DNA from: Haloglomus litoreum
GTDB taxonomy: Archaea; Halobacteriota; Halobacteria; Halobacteriales; Haloarculaceae
Direction of reading: 5' to 3'
Length of the DNA stretch: 64,000 bases
NCBI RefSeq assembly: GCF_029338515.1
Contig: NZ_CP119988.1
Span: forward strand, 3,286,001-3,350,000
The notes below the pieces were generated by a model. The model saw only the letters and a program-made list of their open reading frames with translations. It was not told the origin of the DNA and made no database searches. This document shows positions 1-8,726 of the stretch, one piece after another; within the stretch, counting starts at the first letter, position 1, and each line of letters opens with the position of its first letter. A program made the translations under genes and the position numbers.

Positions 1-912
1 TACTCGAACATCTCCACCAGCGCCGCTGACGCGAACGAGGAGACGTTCGCGAACGAGACCGGCGCCTTCTACGCGAGTACCCGCGTCGACACGCTGGTCT
101 CGGCGAACGGCGTCCAGGGCTCCGGCGACGGGACGATGGACGAGATCAACGCCGTCCGGCTGAACATCTCGGAGGCGGACGCTGACCTCGCCATCACCGG
201 GATGGACATCTCCTCGAAGGAGACGAAGAGCTTCGCGACGGTCGCATACCAGGACGACTCGGACGACCGGTACGAGACCGAGACGCGAACGAACGTCGAC
301 GGCGGTGCCGTCCGCCTTCGCTCGCTCGACGGGCTCGCGGACCACTGGGGCGACGCCCACGTCCACGACCTCGTCGTCGGCGCCGGCGACGCGACGGTCA
401 ACTACGGCCTGAGCATGGCCGACGGGTCGAACGTCACCATGACCGACGCCGAGGACTACGCCAGCTACTCCGACCGGCTGGAGGGCCAGCCGCTCGCGGT
501 CTGGGACATCCCGGCGCCGGTCGACGTGACTCACGGCACGCTCGACCTCGTGGCCGAGCAGCGCCAGCCCGGCAGTCAGTACATCAGCGTCGACTACGCC
601 ACCGGCTACGCCGGCAACTACTCCGAGGCCACCACCACCGACGCGACGAGCCAGTTCAGCGGCGCCATCGGCGACCGCGTCGAGCTGGCGACGGACATCT
701 CGGCGTCCAGCGACCACGACGCCGCAGTCGGGATGGAGATCGTCTACACGAGCTCCGAGGCCGACGCGGTGTACCAGTCCGCCCCCGCGATGGGCGGCCC
801 GACCGGGAAGTCCGGCGGGTTCTTCAGCACTATCTGGGGCAAGGTCGCCGGACTCGGTGGCGCGCTCGTGACCGCGCTCGGTCTCGGGAAGATCTTCGGC
901 GGAGGGAGCTGA
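1..912 (+). CDS. C-terminal part of a surface or structural protein of the element (5' truncated by the window)
   Basis: The frame is open from base 1, so the true start lies outside. At least 303 residues are visible. The body is acidic, rich in Ser, Thr, Ala and Asp, with several N-glycosylation sequons, and has no recognisable catalytic motif. The last 40 residues form a Gly-rich hydrophobic segment (GGFFSTIWGKVAGLGGALVTALGLG), which would anchor the C-terminus in the membrane. A large extracellular domain with a C-terminal anchor is the layout of haloviral spike proteins, but no homology is claimed. The next gene starts 3 bases after its stop, so it is the visible head of a long operon. 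Confidence 0.8.
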   Translation, partial: YSNISTSAADANEETFANETGAFYASTRVDTLVSANGVQGSGDGTMDEINAVRLNISEADADLAITGMDISSKETKSFATVAYQDDSDDRYETETRTNVDGGAVRLRSLDGLADHWGDAHVHDLVVGAGDATVNYGLSMADGSNVTMTDAEDYASYSDRLEGQPLAVWDIPAPVDVTHGTLDLVAEQRQPGSQYISVDYATGYAGNYSEATTTDATSQFSGAIGDRVELATDISASSDHDAAVGMEIVYTSSEADAVYQSAPAMGGPTGKSGGFFSTIWGKVAGLGGALVTALGLGKIFGGGS

Positions 913-914
913 AG

Positions 915-1376
915 ATGAGCGCGTCCGGTGCGGGTGGCCCCCGAGTCCGGCGGCTGTTCGACCGGGCGAAGAACGCCGGCTCCATCGGCGGCGTCATCTT
1001 CCAGGGCCTGAGCGCGGTGCTGCTGGCCATCGGCACTGTACTCGCGAGCGGCGTGTTCACGCTGGCGGATATCTTCATCAAGCCGGCGCAGTCGTTCGCA
1101 ACCGAGTCGGCTGGCCTGGTCGAGTCGTTCCTCGGCTCGTTCGGCATCGTCATCGACTTCGGCGCCATCGCGAGCGCTCGGTCCATCGGCCCAGGCGGGC
1201 TCTTCGCGAGCCCGTTGTCGCTCCCCATCGCGTTCGCCATCATCGGGCTGTCCGCCTACGTGATCATCGCCATCACCAGCGAGGAGGAGACGACGAACTT
1301 CTTCCCGCTGATCGGGAGCGGCTTCAACCTCCCGACGCCGGGCTTCACCGACGCCGAAGAAGAGGAGGAGGGCTGA
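915..1376 (+). CDS. Small membrane protein, 153 aa
   Basis: ATG lies three bases after the upstream stop. The protein has a basic N-terminus (GGPRVRRLFDRAKNAG), hydrophobic segments at about residues 24-52 and 95-118, and an acidic tail ending in a run of Glu. No family is recognised. Its place among about ten similarly short membrane proteins suggests a structural or membrane-complex component of the element. Confidence 0.75.
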   Translation: MSASGAGGPRVRRLFDRAKNAGSIGGVIFQGLSAVLLAIGTVLASGVFTLADIFIKPAQSFATESAGLVESFLGSFGIVIDFGAIASARSIGPGGLFASPLSLPIAFAIIGLSAYVIIAITSEEETTNFFPLIGSGFNLPTPGFTDAEEEEEG

Positions 1377-1378
1377 CG

Positions 1379-1435
1379 ATGCCGGGCCGAACCACTCACG
1401 GCGAGGTGCGGCCGGGGGTGGTCCGGCGTGGTTAG
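1379..1435 (+). CDS. Possible 18-aa leader peptide
   Basis: An ATG two bases after the upstream TGA opens an 18-codon frame rich in Arg and Gly, whose stop overlaps the GTG start of the next gene. It fills the only sizeable gap in the early operon and could couple translation. Nothing else supports it, so it may be chance. Confidence 0.2.
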   Translation: MPGRTTHGEVRPGVVRRG

Positions 1436-1778
1436 CCTCAGCGACTTCCTCACGACCGGCCCGGACGGCTTCACGACGCCAGACTTCGGCCGCCTTACCC
1501 AGGTCGGCATCGGCGCGACGTTCGGGGCGCTGTTCACCGGCCTGACGAGCCTCGTGTTCGGCGTCTTCGACATCCCGATTGCGCTGCTGGGCGGCCTCGG
1601 CGATTTCCTCACGAGCGTCGTCGCGGTCGTCGTCGGACTGCCGGGTGTCCTCGTCAGGGAGGGCTTCCTCGCGACGTGGATGTTCGTCTACGAGGCAGGC
1701 CCGGCTGGCCTCCCCGTCGCGCTGGGAATCGGGCTGACGGCCGTCTTCGTCTTCAGGTGGGTGGTCAGCCGTGCCTGA
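1428..1778 (+). CDS. Small membrane protein, 116 aa
   Basis: GTG start. The product begins with a polar segment (SLSDFLTTGPDGF) and then has about three hydrophobic stretches, at roughly residues 24-48, 55-75 and 88-112. No known domain is seen. It overlaps the next gene by 8 bases, which implies coupled translation. The Gly/Val/Leu-rich helices and short loops resemble its neighbours and suggest a shared membrane complex. Confidence 0.7.
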   Translation: MVSLSDFLTTGPDGFTTPDFGRLTQVGIGATFGALFTGLTSLVFGVFDIPIALLGGLGDFLTSVVAVVVGLPGVLVREGFLATWMFVYEAGPAGLPVALGIGLTAVFVFRWVVSRA

Positions 1779-2238
1779 GGACGATGGCGGCATCCCGCTC
1801 TTCCCGACCGGCGGCGGAACGGCAGCCCGGAGCGCCCAGTTCGCGAGCGAGACGGCGGACTTCCTCCGGCGATTCGCGAGCAACCCGGCGGCGCTGGTCA
1901 TCAGCGTCGTCTCGGGGTTCGTCGTGAGCGTCGTGCTGGGGTTCTTCGAGTTCCTGATCGGCGCCGTGCTGTACCCGTTCGACCTGCTGGTCGGCGGTCT
2001 CAACTGGCTGCAGCGCCAGCTCGTGCTCGCGTTCGCGTTCGTCGGGTTCGACATCCTCGGCACACTGCGTGGGGTCCAGGAGTCGCTGGCCGTCGCCGTT
2101 GAGGCAGCCGGCCCGGCCGGTCCAGTCGTCGCTGCGGGCGCCGTCGGACTGGCGCTGTTCGTTCTGTATCGAGTCACCGTGGCCGGGCTGGAGTTCATCC
2201 CGGGCGGCAGCAGCATCATGGCACTTCTCGGACGATGA
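1771..2238 (+). CDS. Membrane protein, 155 aa
   Basis: GTG start inside the end of the upstream gene. After a soluble N-terminus of about 40 residues there are hydrophobic segments at about 44-75, 90-103 and 118-135, and a short C-terminal amphipathic piece. No enzyme motif is visible. The stop overlaps the next start by four bases. Confidence 0.7.
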   Translation: MPEDDGGIPLFPTGGGTAARSAQFASETADFLRRFASNPAALVISVVSGFVVSVVLGFFEFLIGAVLYPFDLLVGGLNWLQRQLVLAFAFVGFDILGTLRGVQESLAVAVEAAGPAGPVVAAGAVGLALFVLYRVTVAGLEFIPGGSSIMALLGR

Positions 2239-2531
2239 CACTGACAACACAAGCACGAGAGGCCTTCGCTCACCCACTCACGCAGCTCTCGGCGCTGGTG
2301 AGTCTGCTGGGCGCGTGGGGATTCGGCTGGTTCGAGCCGGCCTGGACGTTCATCTCGGCGACCTCCAGCTACTGGTTCCCGGCCATCGCGGTCTCGGCGG
2401 GCGAGATCCTCCCCCGACTCGGCTACGGCGAAATCGCCGGGCCACTGCTGCTCGGGGCGGCCATCGCGTTCGTCACCGTCCAGCTGGACCGGCTGAAGGA
2501 CCGTGCGGTATCCTGGTACAACAACCGATGA
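2235..2531 (+). CDS. Small membrane protein, 98 aa
   Basis: ATG in a 4-base ATGA overlap with the upstream gene. Three hydrophobic segments are visible: SALVSLLGAWGFGWF, SYWFPAIAVSAGEIL and GPLLLGAAIAFVTVQL. The C-terminus is basic (LKDRAVSWYNNR). No family is recognised. Confidence 0.7.
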   Translation: MTLTTQAREAFAHPLTQLSALVSLLGAWGFGWFEPAWTFISATSSYWFPAIAVSAGEILPRLGYGEIAGPLLLGAAIAFVTVQLDRLKDRAVSWYNNR

Positions 2532-2605
2532 GACACATCACACACACTCAGACGGAGGAATCGCCGGCCGCGCTGAGCGGCCGAACTACCGGAGGTGGCG
2601 CCTGA
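2528..2605 (+). CDS. Possible 25-aa small ORF
   Basis: An ATG in a 4-base overlap with the upstream stop opens a 25-codon frame, which ends in a one-base overlap with the next ATG (2605). The product is His/Thr-rich at its start (MRHITHTQTEE). The surface protein at 8727 also begins with a His/Thr cluster (NETHHTDDGGG). The perfect chaining of starts and stops favours real translation, but length alone makes it uncertain. Confidence 0.4.
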   Translation: MRHITHTQTEESPAALSGRTTGGGA

Positions 2606-3024
2606 TGGCGGAGCTGTTCGGCTTCCAGGTGCCCGGAGCGGTGACGCTGTTCATCATCGTCTTCGGTGGGTCGTTCCTGCTGCTGGCGGGCCGCTACATC
2701 GCGGCGTACCTGAACGCGCCGGAGTCGAGCGACGACCGGTTCGAGTGGGCGACCAACCGGACGGCCCGGTGGCTGGGGATGATCTTCGGCGGCCTGCTGG
2801 CGACGGCGGCCGTGGCGATCACCCAGGGCGTGGACATCGTCGCGATGGGCACGCAGTTCATCGGGATGCACCCGTTCGTCGTCTCGAACCTCGCCGGCAT
2901 CGGCCTCGGCGCCGGCGTGCTCTCGGGGAACATCCAGCTGACGACCGACCAGTACGTCGGTCTCGCGCTGATGGCCGTCTTCGGCACGTACCTTCTCTCG
3001 GAGGTGTACGGCGTTGACGGGTGA
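2605..3024 (+). CDS. Membrane protein, 139 aa
   Basis: The start is set at ATG 2605 because a GGAGGTGG sequence (2591-2598) lies at the right distance, although the frame stays open further upstream. The product has four hydrophobic segments (about residues 10-30, 52-72, 84-100 and 112-132) with a charged loop after the first. No family is recognised. It overlaps the next gene by 11 bases. Confidence 0.7.
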   Translation: MAELFGFQVPGAVTLFIIVFGGSFLLLAGRYIAAYLNAPESSDDRFEWATNRTARWLGMIFGGLLATAAVAITQGVDIVAMGTQFIGMHPFVVSNLAGIGLGAGVLSGNIQLTTDQYVGLALMAVFGTYLLSEVYGVDG

Positions 3025-3385
3025 GTACGGCAGCCTCACGGAGTACATCAGTGCCTACCAGCGGTACAGCGGTGGGCCACCGATTCCAGACGAAGCGGCT
3101 GAACGTCGTGGCGAGACCCGCAAGACGAAGGCGTACATCCCCGTGGCGCTGGCGGCGCTGGTGCTGGCTGCGATTCCACCAGCACTCCTGGTCGGTCCGA
3201 CGGCGAGTCTGTCGAACCCTGGCCTCACGGTGCCGTACATGGCCTGTACGCTGGGTATCGCCTGGATGCTGATGGATATGCTGGGCGGCGCGGTCCTCGA
3301 CTGGTACGAGGACGTGCCCCGACGCGGGCTCGACCGCGTCGACGCCGAGTACGGTCTCGCGGAGGTGAGCACCGATGCCGTTTGA
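3014..3385 (+). CDS. Membrane protein, 123 aa
   Basis: The likely start is TTG 3014, inside the upstream gene. A basic cytoplasmic-looking N-terminus (residues 20-42, ERRGETRKTK) precedes two hydrophobic segments at about 43-62 and 68-95, followed by a polar tail. The C-terminus overlaps the next ATG by 11 bases. No known domain is seen. Confidence 0.65.
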   Translation: MTGEYGSLTEYISAYQRYSGGPPIPDEAAERRGETRKTKAYIPVALAALVLAAIPPALLVGPTASLSNPGLTVPYMACTLGIAWMLMDMLGGAVLDWYEDVPRRGLDRVDAEYGLAEVSTDAV

Positions 3386-3689
3386 CCAGCTCCCAGCGGT
3401 CGTCGACGGCGCACGCTACGGTGTCGCACTGGTCACGACGGGCGTGCTGCTGCTGTACACCTACCGGCGTGTCGTCGCCGGCAGCGACGAGGACCCGAGC
3501 ATCGCGCTCTCCTACGGGGGTCGACAGGGCTACGTCTCGTTCCTCGTGACGGGCGTGGCGGCCGCGGCGTTCGTCGCCGGCGGCTGGATACTGTCGCTCT
3601 CGCCGGAGATCATGGAGCAGCCAGCGCTGGCGCTAATCCCGCTCGCGCTGGTCGTCGGCATCGGCATCGTGGAGGTGCGTGAGTCGTGA
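3375..3689 (+). CDS. Membrane protein, 104 aa
   Basis: ATG start. Three hydrophobic helices are visible: about residues 12-30, 48-70 and 78-98, with a short polar loop (VVAGSDEDPS) after the first. No domain is recognised. The 4-base overlap with the next gene continues the chained operon. Confidence 0.65.
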   Translation: MPFDQLPAVVDGARYGVALVTTGVLLLYTYRRVVAGSDEDPSIALSYGGRQGYVSFLVTGVAAAAFVAGGWILSLSPEIMEQPALALIPLALVVGIGIVEVRES

Positions 3690-4246
3690 TTCACGGCTCG
3701 TTCGACGAGCGTGAGACGCGGTCAGCGGTCGAGCAGGATGCAGCCGAGCGGACGCTGGACCGCGACTGGACGCTGCTGGAGGCGCTGATGGAGACGAAGC
3801 AGCTCGGTCTCCTCGTGTTCATGCTCGTTCTCATCGGGGTGCTGGTGTACGCCGGCGCACGAATGGCGGCGACGGGCGACCCGCTGGTCGGCGTCGGGCT
3901 CGCCGGCGCGAGCCTCGTCGGAGGCGGGCTGCTTCTGGACTCGGTGCTCTGTGTCCAGACGCCCGCGCACGTCCACGAGTGTCGCAAGTGCCGCCGAGAG
4001 ACGGACCGCTGGCGTGGACCCACCCGAGACGACCAGTGGGTCACCTCGCTCGTCGGGCAGCCCTCAGCGGCCGACAGGACGCCCTCGGCGACACGCTACG
4101 AACGGGAAGCCGAACCGCGGGCCTGGGCTGGCGAGGCGGAACCCGCAGTCCGGAAGCTATCCAAGCCGCGGTCGGTCGCCGCTGACCCACCATCGAGCGT
4201 CGATGGCGGTCAACCGCGCCCGTCCTCGGGAGGTGCTGGCGACTGA
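3686..4246 (+). CDS. Membrane protein with Cys/His motif, 186 aa
   Basis: GTG start overlapping the upstream stop. A charged N-terminal region of about 45 residues precedes two hydrophobic helices (about 41-60 and 66-90). A Cys/His cluster follows (CVQTPAHVHECRKC), which could bind a metal, and then a long polar Arg/Pro/Ser-rich tail. The tail is probably cytoplasmic and could contact the P-loop ATPase encoded downstream, which is inference. The stop overlaps the next ATG by one base. Confidence 0.65.
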   Translation: MIHGSFDERETRSAVEQDAAERTLDRDWTLLEALMETKQLGLLVFMLVLIGVLVYAGARMAATGDPLVGVGLAGASLVGGGLLLDSVLCVQTPAHVHECRKCRRETDRWRGPTRDDQWVTSLVGQPSAADRTPSATRYEREAEPRAWAGEAEPAVRKLSKPRSVAADPPSSVDGGQPRPSSGGAGD

Positions 4247-4389
4247 TGGCGACCTTCGTCAAGGTCGATATGCGCGCCGTCGCCGTTCTCCTCATCGGCG
4301 GCGCCGTGCTGGCGGCGGTCGTCGTCGCCCCGGACGCCGTGACCGGTCTCGTCAACGACATCCTCGGCGCCATCCCGGAGGGGATCTGA
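4246..4389 (+). CDS. 47-aa single-span membrane protein
   Basis: The ATG shares a base with the upstream stop. The product has a short polar start, one strongly hydrophobic helix (about residues 10-28, VAVLLIGGAVLAAVVV) and a short tail. It sits two bases before the GTG of the 626-aa gene. Its size and single helix fit a small membrane or pilin-like component, but there is no prepilin peptidase signature. Confidence 0.6.
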   Translation: MATFVKVDMRAVAVLLIGGAVLAAVVVAPDAVTGLVNDILGAIPEGI

Positions 4390-4391
4390 AC

Positions 4392-6272
4392 GTGCGGGCA
4401 CGCGTCGCTGCGGCGCTGGCCGCCCTCGCGCTCGTGGCGTCGGTCGTTCCGGCGGTCGCCGTCGCTGTCCCGCAGCAGGACGGCACGCCGACCACGACAC
4501 CGACGCCAGCGACAGGTACCCCAACCCCGGGCGCGAACCAGTCGAGCACGCCTGCGGCCTGGATGTCGGCGTCGCTCGATCAGTCGCCGACGCCAACAGC
4601 GACGCCGACCCCGACGGCAACCCCCACCACGACGGCGACGGCGACCGCAACGCCGGCGCCGGCCCAGTCCAGCTCCGGCAGCGCTGCGGCGGAGCCCGAC
4701 GGCCCGACCATCGAGGAGCTCTCCCGCGGCGGCCAGCCGGTCGCGGCGGACGCACAGAGCCTGCGCCTCGCCGAGGACCGCTTCTGGTGGCTCATCGCGT
4801 GGCCGGCCGGATCGAGCGGCGCCCCGGACAACTCGAACTGGAAGTACGTCGGCGCGCAGGGGATGCAGACGGTCAAGAAGAACGAGGTCTACCTCCGGAC
4901 GTTCGCGCTGGATTCGGGCGAGACGGACCTGAAGATCGCCTACTGGGAGCCGAAGACGCGCACGGTCCAGCGAGGCAACTCGACCGATACCGTCCGCTAT
5001 GCGGCCAACGTGAGCGTTCACACGCAGACGCTGGACTACCAGCGCGGCCGGCCGACCATCGAGGTCCCGCTCCAGCGCCACGAGAACCCGGTTCGCGTGA
5101 CGATGTGGCTGGCCGACAACCCGGAGACGCGGTGGGTCTTCGGCCACCACTCGGTCGCGACCACCCAGTCGGCGGGCATCGACTCGGAGGGCGACTACCT
5201 CCAGTCTGTCATCTTCGACTTCGGCTGGTTGCTCCTGGTCGGCCTCATCACCGGCGGGTGGTCCATCCGGAAGGCGATGGCCATCGCCGGCGTGGGACCG
5301 CAGTGGGGCTACTTCCCGTGGGTCCTGGGCTGGTCGCTCACGACCGGCATCGCGCTGTTCATCGACTACAGCGGCATCGCGAACTTCGTCGTCGCGAATC
5401 CGTGGGCGATATCGCTGTGGGTGCTCGTGCTGGCGTGGCTGATCATGCTGGAGACCTTCCAGCAGAACGTCGACAAGGTCCGCTTCGTCCAGCCGAAGGT
5501 CGAGGACGCCAAGTCGCCGCGGGGCGAGTCGGTCGTCGGCCGCATCGGCGAGTCCGAGACGACGAAGCGGGTCGTCAAGCTCCCGGACGGCGGCCACGCG
5601 GTCGTCGGCAAGGGGCCGCTGCGGTTCCTCTCTCGGCTGTTCGGACAGCCGGCGACGTTCTACAACTACGACGAGCGGGCGGCGATGGTCGAGGTCGACG
5701 AAGGCTCCGTCGACGAGAAGATCTACATCGACCCCGACGCCGAGGAGGTCCTCGACATCGAGCCGGAGGGCTTCACCTTCGCGTGGAAGCGGGCGGTCCC
5801 GAAGACGACCGACGAGGGCGAGACGGTCCTCGACGAGGATGGCGAGCCGGTCACGGAGTCGGCCTGGAACGTCGACCGCATCCTCGTCAGCTGTGCCGGC
5901 GCCGCGGCGGTCGGTGCGCTGGCGGGACTCGCACTGAGCCCGCTCGTCGGCGTCGGCGCGCTCGCGACGGCGCTGCTCGTCGGGATGCTCGGGCCGAAAC
6001 ACGACGCCTACGCACGAGCGGACTTCGCGCCGGCGCATCTCGATAGCGTCCACGCGTCGATGGTCGCCATGCGGCAGGGGACCGAGGACGCGAAGACGTT
6101 CGAGGAGATGGAGCAGAAGCTCGGCGAGGCCAGCGTCCAGCCCATCAAGCAGGCGATGAGCCTGATGCGGGGCTACTCGGCCGGCGTCAACGGCGAGATG
6201 CACGAGGTCTACGAGGAGTTCCAGGACACCGACCCGAACACGAGTGACGAGGAGGTGCCGGCCGATGACTGA
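4392..6272 (+). CDS. Large exported membrane protein with Thr/Pro-rich stalk, 626 aa
   Basis: The start is set at GTG 4392 because it begins a clean Sec signal peptide (RARVAAALAALALVASVVPAVAVA) two bases after the preceding stop. Order of parts: signal peptide 1-25; a Thr/Pro/Ala-rich stalk to about residue 100, typical of O-glycosylated haloarchaeal surface proteins; a beta-rich extracellular domain to about 265; three or four hydrophobic helices at about 277-360; a soluble cytoplasmic domain; two more helices near 500-540; and a C-terminal charged helical domain. No enzyme motif is visible. It is the largest membrane protein of the operon and is a candidate core of a membrane channel, spike complex or transfer apparatus. 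It overlaps the next gene by 8 bases. Confidence 0.7.
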   Translation: MRARVAAALAALALVASVVPAVAVAVPQQDGTPTTTPTPATGTPTPGANQSSTPAAWMSASLDQSPTPTATPTPTATPTTTATATATPAPAQSSSGSAAAEPDGPTIEELSRGGQPVAADAQSLRLAEDRFWWLIAWPAGSSGAPDNSNWKYVGAQGMQTVKKNEVYLRTFALDSGETDLKIAYWEPKTRTVQRGNSTDTVRYAANVSVHTQTLDYQRGRPTIEVPLQRHENPVRVTMWLADNPETRWVFGHHSVATTQSAGIDSEGDYLQSVIFDFGWLLLVGLITGGWSIRKAMAIAGVGPQWGYFPWVLGWSLTTGIALFIDYSGIANFVVANPWAISLWVLVLAWLIMLETFQQNVDKVRFVQPKVEDAKSPRGESVVGRIGESETTKRVVKLPDGGHAVVGKGPLRFLSRLFGQPATFYNYDERAAMVEVDEGSVDEKIYIDPDAEEVLDIEPEGFTFAWKRAVPKTTDEGETVLDEDGEPVTESAWNVDRILVSCAGAAAVGALAGLALSPLVGVGALATALLVGMLGPKHDAYARADFAPAHLDSVHASMVAMRQGTEDAKTFEEMEQKLGEASVQPIKQAMSLMRGYSAGVNGEMHEVYEEFQDTDPNTSDEEVPADD

Positions 6273-6984
6273 GAGTCGTCGCCCAGCGCTACGGAAGCTC
6301 GCCGCTGACCAGCGGACGCTCGTCGAGGACCTCCACGCCGGGTTCGAGACCCGCGAGGATGTGCTCCTCTGGCTCCAGCGCGTGGCTGTGCGGTCGCTGG
6401 GATACATCCCGGACGAGTGGTTCCAGGCAGTCGCGCTGCGCCCAGATGTCCTAGACGATCTCGTCGGCGACAGTGACATCGAACAGTTCCGCCGCGGCCA
6501 GCTCGGCGACGTGGTGCTGCACCGCGCGTTCCGGACCGCGTTCCATCGCGTTCGCGAGCGCGTCCACGAGTACACGGACTCGGAAAAGGGCGAGCAGCGC
6601 GAGGGGACGCCGGACCCTGAGCGGCAGAAGTTCATCGCGATGCGCCCGGAGCTGTCGGCGACGGACCGGGCCCAGCACGAGGCGCTGGTCGATCTCTTCG
6701 AGGGCTTCTCGGACCGCGAGGCCATCCGGCTGTGGGTCCACGACCTTCGCCCGGCGACCGAGGGCAACCTGCCGGCGTCGTTCCTGGAGTACTGCTGCTA
6801 CACGCCGATGGGATACGACCCACTGGTCGCCCCACCGGACGATGGTCCGGCCCGGACCGCCCGCGAGAACCTCGCGGCGACGGTGCTACTGCCGGCGATG
6901 AACCGCGGCATCCGCACACTGCAGTCGGGCGCTGAGGAGACGGTCGAGACCGTGACCGACAGCCACGAGCCTCTCTCTACCTGA
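6265..6984 (+). CDS. Soluble helical protein of the element, 239 aa
   Basis: The start is set at ATG 6265, which overlaps the upstream stop; the frame is open 7 codons further up but without a ribosome site. The product is soluble, predicted mostly helical, rich in Arg, Glu and Asp, with a Cys-Cys pair near residue 173 (LEYCCYTPMGYDP). No domain is recognised. Its position directly before the P-loop ATPase suggests a partner or adaptor for that enzyme. Confidence 0.65.
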   Translation: MTESRRPALRKLAADQRTLVEDLHAGFETREDVLLWLQRVAVRSLGYIPDEWFQAVALRPDVLDDLVGDSDIEQFRRGQLGDVVLHRAFRTAFHRVRERVHEYTDSEKGEQREGTPDPERQKFIAMRPELSATDRAQHEALVDLFEGFSDREAIRLWVHDLRPATEGNLPASFLEYCCYTPMGYDPLVAPPDDGPARTARENLAATVLLPAMNRGIRTLQSGAEETVETVTDSHEPLST

Positions 6985-6985
6985 T

Positions 6986-8314
6986 ATGAGTCAGACACGA
7001 CAACGCACACGACTGGACGGCACCGCCGGTAAGAGCGACGTTCGCGAGTGGATTCGCGAGGAGTTTCAGGCTCACACGTCCTCGAAGCAGGCGTACTACC
7101 ACGACTCCGGCGGCTCGTTCGGCCTCGACGCGCAGCGGAATCGCCACCACGACGGCGAGTCCATCTACCAGCACTTCGGCGCGAAGCCGTTCTGGAAGGT
7201 CCTCGAGAAGATCGAGGCGTCGAACCACCCGGCCTACCGCTACCCGAGCGCGTACCTGAACGCGCTTATCCACGTCTCGGACGCGGATATCTGGGCACTG
7301 GAGCGTGGCGACCTCGACCGGTTCTCCGATGAACCCGAGACCCGCCAGCGGGTGATGGAGTGGCTCGCGAAGCCCGAGAACCGCGACATCCTGGACGCGA
7401 TGGACGACGGCGGTATCGGGTGGCACGCCCACTCGAAGCCAGGGAAGGGCAAGACGAGCGCGGCGAACTTCCTGTGCGGCGCCCGGATGACGGAGATCAA
7501 CAACGAGACCGTCCTCTGGCAGCTGACGCTCGACGAGTGCGAGATCCTCCCGCTGGCCCCCTACGTCACGCTGGCGATGCCGGCCGGTGTCGACGTGCGG
7601 CTCATGGCAGTGCCGAGGGACGATTCGCTCCCGCGGGTCGAGATCGACCCGACCGATGTCTTCCGTGACACGCTCACGTACACGGACCCGGTCGACCTGC
7701 TGGAACAGACCTGTCCAGGCGCCATCTACGGCGTGCTGCCGGACCCGAAGTTCCGTGGGTGCGAGGAGCTGGTCGAGGCCTCGTTCACCTCGGCGTGGCA
7801 GGCCGAGGACACCGAGGAGAACACGGGCCTCGTCGAGTGGATGCACGGGCTCGTCCACGCCCGAGCGAAGAAGGACGTGACGCTGCACCCGACGACGGCG
7901 GTCATCGACGAGGCGGGCGACATGCTGCCGATTCGCCCGGAGAACGATGCCAACGACACGAAGACGAAGGTGAAGGGCTTCGCGGAGGCCTACGGCAAGG
8001 CTCGAAAGAAGAACTTCTCGTGCGTCTTCATGTCGCACTCCCTGACTACGTTCGAGGAGACGGTCAGGGAGAAAGAGCGCCTCTGGATGACGATGCCGGA
8101 GACGCCTACGCCGAGTGGGCGCCTGACCGGACTGCCGGATAGCGTCCCGATCAAGGGCAACTACGCCAGTCGCCTCTCGAAGGGGCAGGCGGTCATCTGG
8201 AACTCGATGAACTTCGTCGACATCCAGTGGCCGAACCCGTACCGGACCTACGGGTTCGAGGGCGAGATCTCCATCTCCTACCCGGAACGCGAGGTGGCGC
8301 TCCGTGATATCTGA
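6986..8314 (+). CDS. P-loop ATPase of the element, 442 aa
   Basis: A Walker A motif is visible at about residues 150-158 (KPGKGKTS) and a Walker B at about 305-309 (AVIDEAGD). A possible sensor position follows (SCVFMSHSL). The N-terminal 140 residues are a polar, element-specific domain. The P-loop/DE pattern and the company of membrane proteins suggest an additional-strand ATPase of the FtsK/HerA or Zot-like kind, used for DNA packaging, DNA transfer or membrane-complex assembly. Pleolipoviruses and vesicle-forming plasmids such as pR1SE also encode an ATPase with their membrane proteins, but I cannot show homology by eye. The start is ATG 6986, one base after the upstream stop. Confidence 0.75.
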   Translation: MSQTRQRTRLDGTAGKSDVREWIREEFQAHTSSKQAYYHDSGGSFGLDAQRNRHHDGESIYQHFGAKPFWKVLEKIEASNHPAYRYPSAYLNALIHVSDADIWALERGDLDRFSDEPETRQRVMEWLAKPENRDILDAMDDGGIGWHAHSKPGKGKTSAANFLCGARMTEINNETVLWQLTLDECEILPLAPYVTLAMPAGVDVRLMAVPRDDSLPRVEIDPTDVFRDTLTYTDPVDLLEQTCPGAIYGVLPDPKFRGCEELVEASFTSAWQAEDTEENTGLVEWMHGLVHARAKKDVTLHPTTAVIDEAGDMLPIRPENDANDTKTKVKGFAEAYGKARKKNFSCVFMSHSLTTFEETVREKERLWMTMPETPTPSGRLTGLPDSVPIKGNYASRLSKGQAVIWNSMNFVDIQWPNPYRTYGFEGEISISYPEREVALRDI

Positions 8315-8428
8315 GCGCAGCACCACCCCCGGATTTTCACCGGCGACCGGGGCTGCGTCGTCTCGGCGCGCTGACACGCCCCGTACGCGCGCGTGTTTAA
8401 CCTGCAAGCGCGAGGGGGGTGGTCAGTC

Positions 8429-8722
8429 GTGGTGATTTTCGAGCTCGTCGAGGCCGTGCTGGGCTTCCTCGCCGAGCACGTCGGCGTCGAGCTCGGCGTG
8501 TCGATCAGCGCGCTGGCGCTGGTCATCGTCGGCATCTGGTACGGGCGGGAACTGTCGACGCTGCTCGTCGGCGCGGCGCGGTGGGTTCGCATCGGAAGCG
8601 TGGTCGTCGGCGTGGTCGCTCTCGTGGTCATCGGCGGCGTCACGACGGGTGCGCTCTCGCTGGACAGCGGGGTCGTGGCACAGCTGCTGGAACTGCTCGG
8701 TTCGGTAGCGGAGGGTCTCTGA
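8429..8722 (+). CDS. Small membrane protein, about 97 aa
   Basis: The start is probably GTG 8429, with a G-rich ribosome site at 8414-8422; GTG 8432 and a longer form from 8393 are possible. Three hydrophobic segments fill most of the protein (about residues 3-18, 24-40 and 50-75). After a 114-base gap from the ATPase gene it begins the last part of the structural operon, directly before the mosaic surface protein. No family is recognised. Confidence 0.6.
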   Translation: MVIFELVEAVLGFLAEHVGVELGVSISALALVIVGIWYGRELSTLLVGAARWVRIGSVVVGVVALVVIGGVTTGALSLDSGVVAQLLELLGSVAEGL

Positions 8723-8726
8723 AACG

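Noticed and set aside
4041-6767. Very long minus-strand frame opposite the 626-aa membrane protein
   Set aside because: It is Arg/Ala/Asp-rich antisense of a real gene with signal peptide, overlaps and ribosome sites on the plus strand; long antisense frames are normal at this GC content.
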